Part shown: in pieces, positions 8,923-16,408 of the stretch | Numbering within the stretch: position 1 is the stretch's first letter | Layout: each line of letters begins with the position of its first letter | Source: Roseibacillus ishigakijimensis | GTDB lineage: Bacteria; Verrucomicrobiota; Verrucomicrobiia; Verrucomicrobiales; Akkermansiaceae | Direction of reading: 5' to 3' | Length of the DNA: 64,000 nucleotides | Assembly (NCBI RefSeq): GCF_016595415.1 | Contig: NZ_JAENIO010000012.1 | Coordinates: 25,392 to 89,391 of the forward strand | Made by a program: the position numbers and the translations under genes | The notes under the pieces: generated by a model | The model's database searches: none | Told to the model about the DNA's origin: nothing | The model's input: the letters and a program-made list of their open reading frames with translations, nothing else

Positions 8923-9963
8923 ATGAAAATGACAACACTGAAATCAGTGGCCATCGCAGTGGGCCTTTGCTCCTCTGCCTTCGGTCAGGCAACTAGCCCT
9001 GTAGTGGGGTATGAGACCTTGGCGATTGAGCCTGGGCTGAATTTTGTTGGGTTGAGATTGCACGAAAAGCCGGTCGCATCAGGTCAGCTTGAGTCTGCCA
9101 CGGCGTCGACTGTGACCGACGATGATGTGTTGCTGGGAGATTTAATTGTTTCGGGCACTTACATTTTGGAGCTTGAGGATGGCTCGGGAATTATCCAAGA
9201 GGTCGTAACTGGAGCTGGCAATTCTCTCGATGTTGCCGCTGATTTGACGAGTCTTTCTTTCCCTGTTTCATACACCTTGAGGCCGTCGGCTACTCTCGAA
9301 AGTGTTTTTGGCAGCGAAGTCGTGGGTGGTAATTTGACTTCTGGTCTTGCTGTAGGCGGTGCTAGTTCTGCTGGAGCTGACCAAATTTGGCTGTGGAATG
9401 GTTCTTCATTTGATAAATATTATTTTGATGAATTCGCTGAAAGTACCGGTTTTTCCAGTGCTGCGTGGGTGAATTTAGCTAATAGCGGTGCTCCTGTTGA
9501 TGCTTCGGCGGTTAATCTCGTGTATGCGGACGGGTTTGTCATTTCCTCAGCCAGCGGTAACGATTTCACTGTGGCAGGAGATTTAAAAGCTGCGGCAACT
9601 GAGCTGAATTTGCAAAGTGGGCTAAATTTTGTATCAGCCGTGGCTCCTGTAGGAGTTGAGTCGATTGAAGACGCATTTGGTTCAAGTTATTCAAACGGGT
9701 TTCTTGATTCAGGTTTAGCAATAGGAGGAGCAAGTTCAGCTGGAGCTGATCAAGTCTGGGTTTGGAATGGAAGTGGATTTGATAAATATTATTTTGATGA
9801 ATTTGCTCCTAGCACAGGTTTTGCCAGTGCTGCTTGGGTAAATTTGGCTGACACTAATGCGAGTGTGGATCCATCTGCTGTTAATCTCGGCAGCGGTTTC
9901 GTCATTTCCTCGGGTGGTGGAAACGCGACAGTTGCCACTCCAGAAATCTACGAAGGTCTATAA
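8923..9963 (+). CDS. Secreted protein with internal duplication, unknown function
   Basis: A 346-residue protein with a signal peptide (MKMTTLKSVAIAVGLCSSAFGQ, cleavage near residue 21) and no catalytic motif. Two long homologous segments occur at about residues 145-188 and 268-311: both contain GGASSAGADQ, W-WNGS-FDKYYFDEFA and AAWVNLA, offset by 369 bp. A shorter repeated element (LNFVGLRL / LNFVSAVAP) precedes each. The composition (Gly, Ser, Ala, Asn) and repeats suggest a beta-rich surface or matrix protein. Such proteins are common in Verrucomicrobia next to PEP-CTERM genes, as here (24-bp gap to the next gene). Base composition is clearly poorer in GC than the neighbours. I cannot assign a function. 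Confidence 0.8.
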   Translation: MKMTTLKSVAIAVGLCSSAFGQATSPVVGYETLAIEPGLNFVGLRLHEKPVASGQLESATASTVTDDDVLLGDLIVSGTYILELEDGSGIIQEVVTGAGNSLDVAADLTSLSFPVSYTLRPSATLESVFGSEVVGGNLTSGLAVGGASSAGADQIWLWNGSSFDKYYFDEFAESTGFSSAAWVNLANSGAPVDASAVNLVYADGFVISSASGNDFTVAGDLKAAATELNLQSGLNFVSAVAPVGVESIEDAFGSSYSNGFLDSGLAIGGASSAGADQVWVWNGSGFDKYYFDEFAPSTGFASAAWVNLADTNASVDPSAVNLGSGFVISSGGGNATVATPEIYEGL

Positions 9964-9987
9964 GCTTTTAAAATACACACAAATTAA

Positions 9988-10620
9988 ATGAAAATAACGA
10001 TTCAAAAACTAGTTTTTGCGGCATCAGTCTTCGCGATGCCAGCTTATGCCGTAACAACGTTTACTCCTACAAATGCTAGCACCACTCAGGGTTTTGCCTT
10101 TCAGGTGGTTGATAACACTGGAGAGCCTGTGACTGATGCTCAGGTTCAAGTCGGATACTTTAATGGTGAGGCCAATTCTCTTGCAAACTTCGTTTCGCTT
10201 GGATCTGCCAATTTTACGTCTAGTCCTTTGGGACCTGGGTTGTTCGGAGCTCTTGGTGGCGAGAGTATCGACATTAATTTGAAGCCCGGTGCAAATGATG
10301 CCGCGCTTGGGATGCTGGCATATGCAGTGGTAGTCAATCCGAACGATAGTGCCGACACTTCTTTTATAGCGTTTACAGATAATTCAACCCGTTTTACGGT
10401 TGAATCGGTAGATGTGGATGGTGCCGCTCAATCTATTTTTAGTAATGAGACGAACTTAGTTTGGGGAACCGTCCGGGAAGGGGAGACCAAAAACCTTGGT
10501 GGTCCCTTTGCTAGTCGCAATGGAGGTAACGCTGTGACTTTCTTCGTCATCCCCGAGCCTTCTTCGGCTCTGCTTGCTGGTCTTGCGCTCGTTGGTGGTC
10601 TTGTCCGCCGCCGTCGATAG
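9988..10620 (+). CDS. PEP-CTERM sorting domain-containing protein
   Basis: A 210-aa exported protein. It has an N-terminal signal peptide (MKITIQKLVFAASVFAMPAYA) and a C-terminal tripartite sorting tail: the PEP motif in VIPEPSS, a hydrophobic helix (ALLAGLALVGGLV) and a basic end (RRRR). Such tails are recognised by exosortase (EpsH-like), which delivers the protein to the cell surface or exopolysaccharide matrix. The middle is Asn/Gly/Ser rich with no known domain. It follows the duplicated secreted protein by 24 bp, so the two likely form an operon that ends at the terminator at 10654. Confidence 0.88.
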   Translation: MKITIQKLVFAASVFAMPAYAVTTFTPTNASTTQGFAFQVVDNTGEPVTDAQVQVGYFNGEANSLANFVSLGSANFTSSPLGPGLFGALGGESIDINLKPGANDAALGMLAYAVVVNPNDSADTSFIAFTDNSTRFTVESVDVDGAAQSIFSNETNLVWGTVREGETKNLGGPFASRNGGNAVTFFVIPEPSSALLAGLALVGGLVRRRR

Positions 10621-10653
10621 TCCAGTAGCTATCATTAGAAACTGATTTCAGTG

Positions 10654-10692
10654 CCGCCTGCTTCTTCGGAAGCAGGCGGTTTTCTTTTTTCT
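10654..10692 (+). terminator. Strong intrinsic terminator
   Basis: A perfect 11-bp stem, CCGCCTGCTTC / GAAGCAGGCGG, around a stable TTCG tetraloop, followed directly by a T-rich tract. It ends the 8923-10620 operon. Confidence 0.92.
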
Positions 10693-10831
10693 CCTTCTTT
10701 TTTCTCCTAGTTCGGCGGGATTGACGTCATGGCGGCCTTTGCCCGGCGCCGAGTTCTTGTCTCTCTTGGTAACCGGACAAAGGAGGCGTGGATAGGAGGG
10801 CCAAGAGGAAGCTGGCACTTCCTTCCAGGAG

Positions 10832-12133
10832 TCACTTCATGGAGATCCTGCCAGTGTGGCGGGCTCCTTCCTCGATCGAAAGGGTGGAGACGGTGAGATC
10901 GCCATCCAAGGTGGCTCTCTTTTTAAGAACCAGCTTCTGACAGGCCACCGCGCCCTTGACGTGACCATCGATGATCACCTCGCGGGCTTGCACCGGGCTC
11001 ATGAACTCGACCTCGGCCCGGCGCTCGATGATGACGCGGTCGCCGCTGACGGGGCCGTTGATTTTTCCAGTCTTCCGCAGGATAAAGTCGCCCGAGCATT
11101 CCGCGCCTCCCTGGATCTGCCCTTCGATCGTCAGATTGTGGCACTGGATGGTGATGCCGCTGACGTGGCCTTTCTTGTGCACAAAAACGTCACCCCGGGT
11201 TTGGATCCGGGAGTTCTCGTTCTCCCGGATATCAAAGTGTTTCAGCCCGATGTAGGAGCCGCAGTGAGGACAGAGCGCGGAGGTGGAGTCGGCGAGGATT
11301 TCGTGCTCCCGTTCGCATTCGAAGCATTTCACCGAGCGCTTTTTCACGCTACGCAGTCGGGGCAGAGGTCCGTGCTTCTCTGGGGTCTTCGCCTCCAGAG
11401 GTGGTCGATAGCGGGAGGTTTCTGGAGGAGGGGTCTCCGGGGAAGGGTTCTTGGTTGGGCCCTCTTCCTTCGCGGTTTCCTCTGCGGGCTTCAAGGCCTT
11501 TTCCTCGCGCGGGAGGGGGGGCTCCGCTGTATTGCTTCTCTCCGGTGTTGCTGGTTTCGCTTTTTCGGTCGGAAGATCTTTGGGGGCCTCAGGGCTGGAG
11601 GGCTTGGGGGGTGGTGGCGGCGCTTTTGGCTTGGCCGGCTTTTGCGGAAGAGGATTCGGTCCCTTTCCTTCGGGAATGTGCGCGGGAGGGCGGGGCTCGG
11701 AGCGCTGCCACTTCTTCAGGGCAGGGAATTTCGCCTCGCCTTCCTCCTCCTCGTGGTTCTTCTCGTTCTTCTCCGTCGGCTTCACCTCTTTCACCTTCTT
11801 GGCGGGTGCCGTCTCTGGAGCGGGCGAGGGCTTCGCGGCCTCTTTCGTGACCGGAGGTTGGGAAGGTTTCTCTTCTTTCGCTACCGGTTTTGCGCTTGGT
11901 GGCTCGGCTGGCTCGTCCAAGGTGGAGCGGTAGCGTGGGCCTTCCTGGCCTTGCTGGGGGGCGATGACTTTTCCCTTCTCAATGCGGAGGTAGCCCCGGC
12001 ATTGTTTGCAATTGGTGGAGACGACAAGGCTGGACTCACGCTGCGTGTATCCACAGAGGGGGCAGGTGAGGTCTTTGAAGTCAGGGTTGCGCCGTTTCCC
12101 GAACAGAGTGTTGAGAGCGTGAGAGGTTGACAG
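10832..12133 (-). CDS. Bactofilin-domain protein with two N-terminal zinc ribbons (start uncertain)
   Basis: The C-terminal ~125 residues are a bactofilin (polymer-forming cytoskeletal) beta-helix: repeated short strands such as GDVFVHKKGHVSGITIQC and GKINGPVSGDRVIIERRAEV. Before it is a zinc ribbon CFEC-x14-CPHC, then a long Pro/Lys/Glu-rich linker. A TTG at 11920 would give a 362-aa protein, but the frame stays open upstream to a stop at 12152-12154 and encodes a second zinc ribbon, CPLC-x14-CKQC, with the identical spacing. That upstream part has no ATG, GTG or TTG. CTG at 12131-12133 is the first near-cognate start and is given here tentatively. It is the last gene of the operon with the bactofilin at 12199 and likely acts in cell-shape or envelope scaffolding. 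Confidence 0.7.
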   Translation of the reverse strand: MSTSHALNTLFGKRRNPDFKDLTCPLCGYTQRESSLVVSTNCKQCRGYLRIEKGKVIAPQQGQEGPRYRSTLDEPAEPPSAKPVAKEEKPSQPPVTKEAAKPSPAPETAPAKKVKEVKPTEKNEKNHEEEEGEAKFPALKKWQRSEPRPPAHIPEGKGPNPLPQKPAKPKAPPPPPKPSSPEAPKDLPTEKAKPATPERSNTAEPPLPREEKALKPAEETAKEEGPTKNPSPETPPPETSRYRPPLEAKTPEKHGPLPRLRSVKKRSVKCFECEREHEILADSTSALCPHCGSYIGLKHFDIRENENSRIQTRGDVFVHKKGHVSGITIQCHNLTIEGQIQGGAECSGDFILRKTGKINGPVSGDRVIIERRAEVEFMSPVQAREVIIDGHVKGAVACQKLVLKKRATLDGDLTVSTLSIEEGARHTGRISMK

Positions 12134-12198
12134 AAAAACGGAGGAGGTGCACTAGGCAGGCCTCCCCCGAGATGAATGAATACCGGGCCAGTTCAGCC

Positions 12199-12792
12199 TC
12201 AGGCTTTGGCCGGAGCTTTTTGCTGATTGTTCTGGTTGGCCTTGTTTTCCGAAGCGCTGCCTTTGTTGCTGCTGGTGTCCGCGCTCTTGGCGGGCTGGCT
12301 GGAAGGGGCGCCCACTTCGGATTTACCAACAAAGATTGCTCCGGCTTCCATGGTCAGGATGGCGGCCTTGATGTCGCCCACCACCTCGGAACCCGCGCGG
12401 AGCTCGACAGTCTGGGTGGCCGTGATGTTGCCATGCACTTTGCCCTGAATCACCACCGAACCAACTTTTACTTCGGCGCGGATGCGGGCGTTTTCTTGGA
12501 TGGCCAGGGTGCCGGTGGAGGAAATTTCGCCTTCGACCTTGCCGTCGACGAGCAGTTCATCCTGGAAGCGGATCGTTCCTTTGATTTCGACATCGGAAGA
12601 AAGGCGGTTGCGGTGGCCTCCCCCGGAAGCGGGAGCCTGGGCCACGGGCTGCTGGGGTTGGGGGGCGGCTGCCGCTACTTGCGGCGGCGCCGGGGCCGGA
12701 TTGTGCGTGGGCTGGGGAGCCTGGGGACGGTTGGGCACGTGCGGAGCCTTGTTGGCGTTGCCTTCTTCGGGATTGATGATCTTTTGAAACAT
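12199..12792 (-). CDS. Bactofilin family polymer-forming protein
   Basis: Bactofilins assemble without nucleotide into filaments that scaffold cell-wall enzymes and shape. In this 197-aa protein a Pro/Ala/Gln-rich disordered N-terminus (residues ~10-58) precedes the beta-helix core (about 65-165) with the typical opening SDVEIKGTIRFQDELLVDGKVEG and repeating GTLAIQENARIRAEVKVGSVVIQGKVHGN-type turns. A polar, Lys/Asn-rich tail ends in QQKAPAKA. It lies between a membrane TPR protein (40-bp gap) and a second, zinc-ribbon bactofilin, so the three probably form one operon and may work together at the envelope. Confidence 0.88.
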   Translation of the reverse strand: MFQKIINPEEGNANKAPHVPNRPQAPQPTHNPAPAPPQVAAAAPQPQQPVAQAPASGGGHRNRLSSDVEIKGTIRFQDELLVDGKVEGEISSTGTLAIQENARIRAEVKVGSVVIQGKVHGNITATQTVELRAGSEVVGDIKAAILTMEAGAIFVGKSEVGAPSSQPAKSADTSSNKGSASENKANQNNQQKAPAKA

Positions 12793-12832
12793 TTGCGGGA
12801 GTGAATGAATTTAGATGGGGGGTGTCAACGAA

Positions 12833-13786
12833 TTACTCGCCGTCCGGGAGGGATTCCCCGTTCTCGGGAAGAGCGTCGTCGTCGGAGGATTCTGTCGATT
12901 CTTTAGCGGGAGCTTCGGCCTCTTCTGGGGCCTTCTCGTCAGGGGCGGCGCTTTCTTGGTCTTCAGTAGACTCGATGGGCGTGGGGGAAGGAGTTTCTTC
13001 GGCGGGGGCCTCCTCGGGGATGACTTCCACTGCTGGAGCTGGAGTGGCGGTGGGTGCGGGCACGGGAGTGGTGAAGCTGGGAGAAATTTCCAGGTCGCTG
13101 GAGGTCTCGCCAGGGGCTTCGGCGGGAGGTTGCACGCGGAGGGGCTCATCGACTCCAACGAGAGTCAGGCGAGTGACGGCCAAGCCTTGGTCGGGATAGG
13201 CGGGGTAGTCATCCATCTTGCGCTGATAATATTGTTTGGCTTTCTCGTCTTCGCCGGCGGCTTTGGCCAAATCGCCGAGGGCGATGAGGGAGAGGGGATG
13301 CAGATAGGTGGCGTTGCTGTCCTTCACGATGGCCTCGTAAGCGGAGCGGGCTTCCGCTTCTTTGCCCTGGCGTTGGTAGATGCTGGCAAGGCTGAATTTG
13401 GCCTGCGCGGCTGCCGGGTGATCGGCTCCGGAGAGTTCTTGCAAGGCTTTGATGGCATCCGCTTCCTTGCCTTCTTGCCAAAGTTCGTCCGCGCGCAGGA
13501 GGCGGGCCGAGAAGGCCGCCGCGCTGTCGGGGTAGTCCTGTCCGACCTTGGCCAGCGCCTGGGCGTCATTGGCGGCAAAGAGATGGTTGCCGGCTTCCTG
13601 GGCCTTGGCGTCAGCCAGTTGGCTGGAAATGACGTAGGCCGCAATGGCGATGATGAGGGCGAGAGCACCCAGGATCACGAGCTTGAGATTTTTCTCCATG
13701 AATTGCTCGAACTTGGAGGGACCATGTTCGATTTCACCGAGGGGTGCGGGCGAGGGGGTTGCGTTGGACTTGGATTCTTCCGACAT
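12833..13786 (-). CDS. Membrane-anchored tetratricopeptide protein
   Basis: From ATG 13786 the protein has 317 residues: a polar N-terminus, one transmembrane helix at about 42-62 (LVILGALALIIAIAAYVIS), TPR-like helices at ~65-210 (pattern AQALAKVGQDYPDSAAAFSA, AAQAKFSLASIYQRQGKEAE), and a very acidic, Pro-rich tail. The order of membrane helix then TPR resembles the YfgM/TPR_21 type of periplasmic scaffold. It heads the bactofilin operon and is divergent from lpxB with a 79-bp shared upstream region. The frame is open to 13867, but the added residues look non-coding. Confidence 0.75.
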   Translation of the reverse strand: MSEESKSNATPSPAPLGEIEHGPSKFEQFMEKNLKLVILGALALIIAIAAYVISSQLADAKAQEAGNHLFAANDAQALAKVGQDYPDSAAAFSARLLRADELWQEGKEADAIKALQELSGADHPAAAQAKFSLASIYQRQGKEAEARSAYEAIVKDSNATYLHPLSLIALGDLAKAAGEDEKAKQYYQRKMDDYPAYPDQGLAVTRLTLVGVDEPLRVQPPAEAPGETSSDLEISPSFTTPVPAPTATPAPAVEVIPEEAPAEETPSPTPIESTEDQESAAPDEKAPEEAEAPAKESTESSDDDALPENGESLPDGE

Positions 13787-13865
13787 GCGAGGACCGGAAT
13801 TAACGTGTCTTGCCGCCGGAGGCAAGCTCTTGTCGCAGCGGGAGGAAAGGTTATGGTGGCCGCGC

Positions 13866-14981
13866 ATGGCATTAATTTATCTGGTGGCGGGCGAGGTGAG
13901 TGGCGATTTGCATGGAGCGGAGTTGATCTCGGCTCTGCGCGAAAGGGGCGGGCACCGCTTTGCGGGATGGGGGGGAGTGCGGATGGCTCAGGCCGGAGGC
14001 ACCCGCGATTGGGTGGAGAAAGCGGGGGTGATGGGCGTGTGGGATGTTCTCAAGCAATACCCCTGGTTCCGGGCCCGTTTCCATGAAACCCTGGCCGAGA
14101 TTGAACGCCTGCAGCCCGAGGTGCTGGTGCTGATCGATTACCCGGGCTTCAATCTCCGCTTGGCCAAAGCTGTGCGGGCTCGTTGTCCCCAGGTCCGTAT
14201 TTTGCAGTATGTCTGTCCTCAGGTTTGGGCTTGGAAGCAGAGCCGCATTCCCAAAATGGCCCGGTGGCTCGATCAGGTGGTCTGCCTCTTTCCCTTTGAG
14301 GTCGAGGTTCTGGCTCGGGGTGGTTGTCCCGGAGTGTGCCTGGGGCATCCCATTGTCGACGAGTTGGCAGCAAAAAGAGAGGACCTTGCGCGGGAGAAAA
14401 ATTTGATTGGTTTGTTCCCGGGGAGCCGTCGCCGCGAAGTGGAGCGGCTCTTCCCCGTGATGCGGGAAGCCGCCCGCGAGCTGCGGCAGCGTCATCCGGA
14501 CTGGCTCTTCGAGGTCCCGGCTATCTCTCCGGCCTTGGCGGAGACTATGATGCTCATGCGGGGGGAAGACGACTTTATCACTATCAAGGTGGGCTCAAGT
14601 CAGGCGCTGATGCAGCGGGCGACCTGTGCGGTGATGGCCAGTGGCACCGCGACTCTGGAAGCCGCCTACTTTGGCTTGCCTTATTGTCTGGTATACAAAG
14701 TGGCTCCGCTCACCTGGGAAATTGGGAAGCGGGTGGTGAAAGTCGCGCACATCGGCATTGCCAATATCCTGGCTGGTCGCGAAGTGGTCCCGGAATATCT
14801 GCAGGAGGAACTCTCGGCCCCGCGTCTGGTGGAGTGGATCGAGGGGCAAATGGAGGATGAGGCTGCCCGGGAGCGATTGTCACAGGAGTTGCTTGCGGTG
14901 GCTGCCCGGCTCGGTGATGGAGGGGTGCACCAACGCGTGGCGGAAGAAGTGCTGAAACTGATCGAACACAAAACACAATGA
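13866..14981 (+). CDS. lpxB: Lipid-A-disaccharide synthase
   Basis: Glycosyltransferase family 19 enzyme that joins UDP-2,3-diacylglucosamine and lipid X to make the lipid A disaccharide, on the cytoplasmic face of the inner membrane. From ATG 13866 the protein has 371 residues, the usual size. Landmarks: LVAGEVSGDLHGAELI, VLIDYPGFNLRLAKAV, QYVCPQVWAWKQSRI, GLFPGSRRREVERLFPV and ASGTATLEAAYFGLPY. Its presence indicates a Gram-negative outer membrane with LPS. The open frame upstream to 13644 is antisense to the TPR gene and not part of it. The stop overlaps the next start (ATGA), implying translational coupling. Confidence 0.96.
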   Translation: MALIYLVAGEVSGDLHGAELISALRERGGHRFAGWGGVRMAQAGGTRDWVEKAGVMGVWDVLKQYPWFRARFHETLAEIERLQPEVLVLIDYPGFNLRLAKAVRARCPQVRILQYVCPQVWAWKQSRIPKMARWLDQVVCLFPFEVEVLARGGCPGVCLGHPIVDELAAKREDLAREKNLIGLFPGSRRREVERLFPVMREAARELRQRHPDWLFEVPAISPALAETMMLMRGEDDFITIKVGSSQALMQRATCAVMASGTATLEAAYFGLPYCLVYKVAPLTWEIGKRVVKVAHIGIANILAGREVVPEYLQEELSAPRLVEWIEGQMEDEAARERLSQELLAVAARLGDGGVHQRVAEEVLKLIEHKTQ

Positions 14982-15787
14982 GCGAAAACAGGGGGAAAGA
15001 AAAGAAGCCGTGGATTTGGAAGGCTGCCATCGTGGCTCTACCCGCGGGCCTGGGCTTGTCCGCAGCGATCGCGGTTTGGCTGAAAGTCTCGCGCGGTCCC
15101 GAGAATGGGATGCTTGGCCTGGATTATGCCGCTGCCGAGCTCAATATCGCCAACTTGCGTGATGCGGCGGGCAAGGCCGACGACTTGATTGGCGTGCGTG
15201 ACTTCGATACCCCGGAGGGCCAACGCAGAATGCGGATGGTGACGTCTTTTATCTCCGGCTCTGTCGGGCCGAATAATCTGGGCTACGCTCTAGCCAGTGA
15301 CAGTGGGGTGACCCGCAGTGGCCGGATTTGGAAGAATTACTGGATTGATAGTCGGGAAGAGGAAGGCCCGGGCACGGTGGTCGTTTGGGCGGTCTATAGC
15401 GATGATGACCAGTCAGGGTCGGTGGCTGCGTTATTGGCCTTGTCGGAGTGGATTCGAGGGCGCGAGTTCGAGCATCGAATCCGGGTGGCCTGGGTGCGCG
15501 ATGAGGAGAGCTTGCTTCCGGTGACCAGCGATCTCGCGGAGCGAAAGGTCGAGATTCAGCTGCAAGTCACTGACCTCGGTCATGGCAGCCAAGGAGTGAT
15601 GCTTCTGGGAGGGGAGACGGCAAACGAGTCCGAGAGTGCCATTTATCAGTTCACGGGCAAGGAAGGGGTGGCCAGCGGCACCGATTGGAAGCTCACTGCG
15701 GCTTGGGAAAGCTACGAGGCCCAGGTGCGGGAGCTGTGTGAGCGCGTGAGCGAATTGGCGGGCGAAAAAGTAGTTCTCGCGCCCTGA
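14978..15787 (+). CDS. Membrane-anchored protein resembling a degenerate M28 peptidase domain
   Basis: A 269-residue protein with a signal anchor (about residues 12-34, WKAAIVALPAGLGLSAAIAVW) and an extracytoplasmic domain. The segment TVVVWAVYSDDDQSGSVAALL, followed by SEWIRGREFEHRIRVAWVRDEE, follows the layout of M28 zinc peptidases (VV-AHYDS, ADDNASGVAALLELA, RI-FV-F-GEE), but the first metal His appears as Tyr/Val and the Asn-Ala-Ser-Gly signature is altered. It may therefore be a catalytically dead homologue; this is an inference from pattern alone. Its ATG overlaps the lpxB stop, so it is translated together with a lipid A gene. Confidence 0.55.
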   Translation: MSENRGKEKKPWIWKAAIVALPAGLGLSAAIAVWLKVSRGPENGMLGLDYAAAELNIANLRDAAGKADDLIGVRDFDTPEGQRRMRMVTSFISGSVGPNNLGYALASDSGVTRSGRIWKNYWIDSREEEGPGTVVVWAVYSDDDQSGSVAALLALSEWIRGREFEHRIRVAWVRDEESLLPVTSDLAERKVEIQLQVTDLGHGSQGVMLLGGETANESESAIYQFTGKEGVASGTDWKLTAAWESYEAQVRELCERVSELAGEKVVLAP

Positions 15788-15831
15788 AAAGGCCCTTTCG
15801 GAAAAAAATCGCGAAAAATGAAAAACAAAGC

Positions 15832-15860
15832 TTGCACGTGAGGCCAGGGCCGGGTAACGC
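15832..15860 (+). promoter_or_regulatory. Candidate promoter of tRNA-Ala
   Basis: TTGCAC (15832-15837) and TAACGC (15855-15860) with a 17-bp spacer, 18 bp upstream of the tRNA. The -10 box is weak. Confidence 0.35.
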
Positions 15861-15878
15861 TCTGCGCCCGCAAGTGAA

Positions 15879-15951
15879 GGGGCATTAGCTCAGTTGGTAG
15901 AGCGCTTCAATGGCATTGAAGAGGTCAGCGGTTCGACTCCGCTATGCTCCA
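15879..15951 (+). tRNA. tRNA-Ala (GGC anticodon)
   Basis: A 73-nt cloverleaf. Acceptor GGGGCAT pairs with ATGCTCC (one G-T), the D arm is GCTC-AGTTGGTA-GAGC, the anticodon stem CTTCA/TGAAG encloses loop ATGGCAT giving anticodon GGC, and the T arm contains GGTTCGACTCC. The 3' CCA is not encoded. It stands alone between the lpxB unit and rsfS. Confidence 0.96.
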
Positions 15952-16000
15952 CTTTTGCCCTTCTTTTTTCTGATTCCTGTTTGGCGAAAAGCGGCGTCTT

Positions 16001-16408
16001 GTGGCAAACTTAATTCCACCAGTGAAAGGCACCCAAGTCAAAGGCCTGGACCTCGCCATCGAGTGTGCGAAGGCCGCCCAAGAAATCAAAGCCGAGGATA
16101 TTCGCATCCTCGATCTTCGCGGACTCTCCTCTCTGACCGACTTCATGGTTATTTGTTCGGGCAGTTCCATGCCCCACCTGAAGGCTATCCTGCGTGAGGT
16201 CAACAAGGGAGTTGCCGCGCGCACGGGGGATCTGCCCTCCCATTCCGAAGGCAAGGCCGTGACTCGTTGGGTTGTGCTCGATTACTTCGACGTGATGGTC
16301 CACATTCTCCACGAAGAGATGCGGGAAACTTATGCCTTGGAGGAGCTCTGGGGGGATGCCAAGGAAGTTCCCTGGAATGAAGAGGAAGTCGATGCTGACT
16401 CACAGTGA
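16001..16408 (+). CDS. rsfS: Ribosomal silencing factor RsfS
   Basis: Binds ribosomal protein uL14 and blocks subunit joining when nutrients are short. The 135-aa protein shows the family core: KAEDIRILDLRGLSSLTDFMVICSGSS, then SEGKAVTRWVVLDYFDVMVHILHEEMRETYALEELW. GTG start at 16001, 49 bp after the tRNA. Its TGA stop overlaps the GTG start of ilvA by four bases (GTGA), so the two genes are translationally coupled, an unusual pairing of a ribosome factor with amino-acid biosynthesis. Confidence 0.95.
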   Translation: MANLIPPVKGTQVKGLDLAIECAKAAQEIKAEDIRILDLRGLSSLTDFMVICSGSSMPHLKAILREVNKGVAARTGDLPSHSEGKAVTRWVVLDYFDVMVHILHEEMRETYALEELWGDAKEVPWNEEEVDADSQ

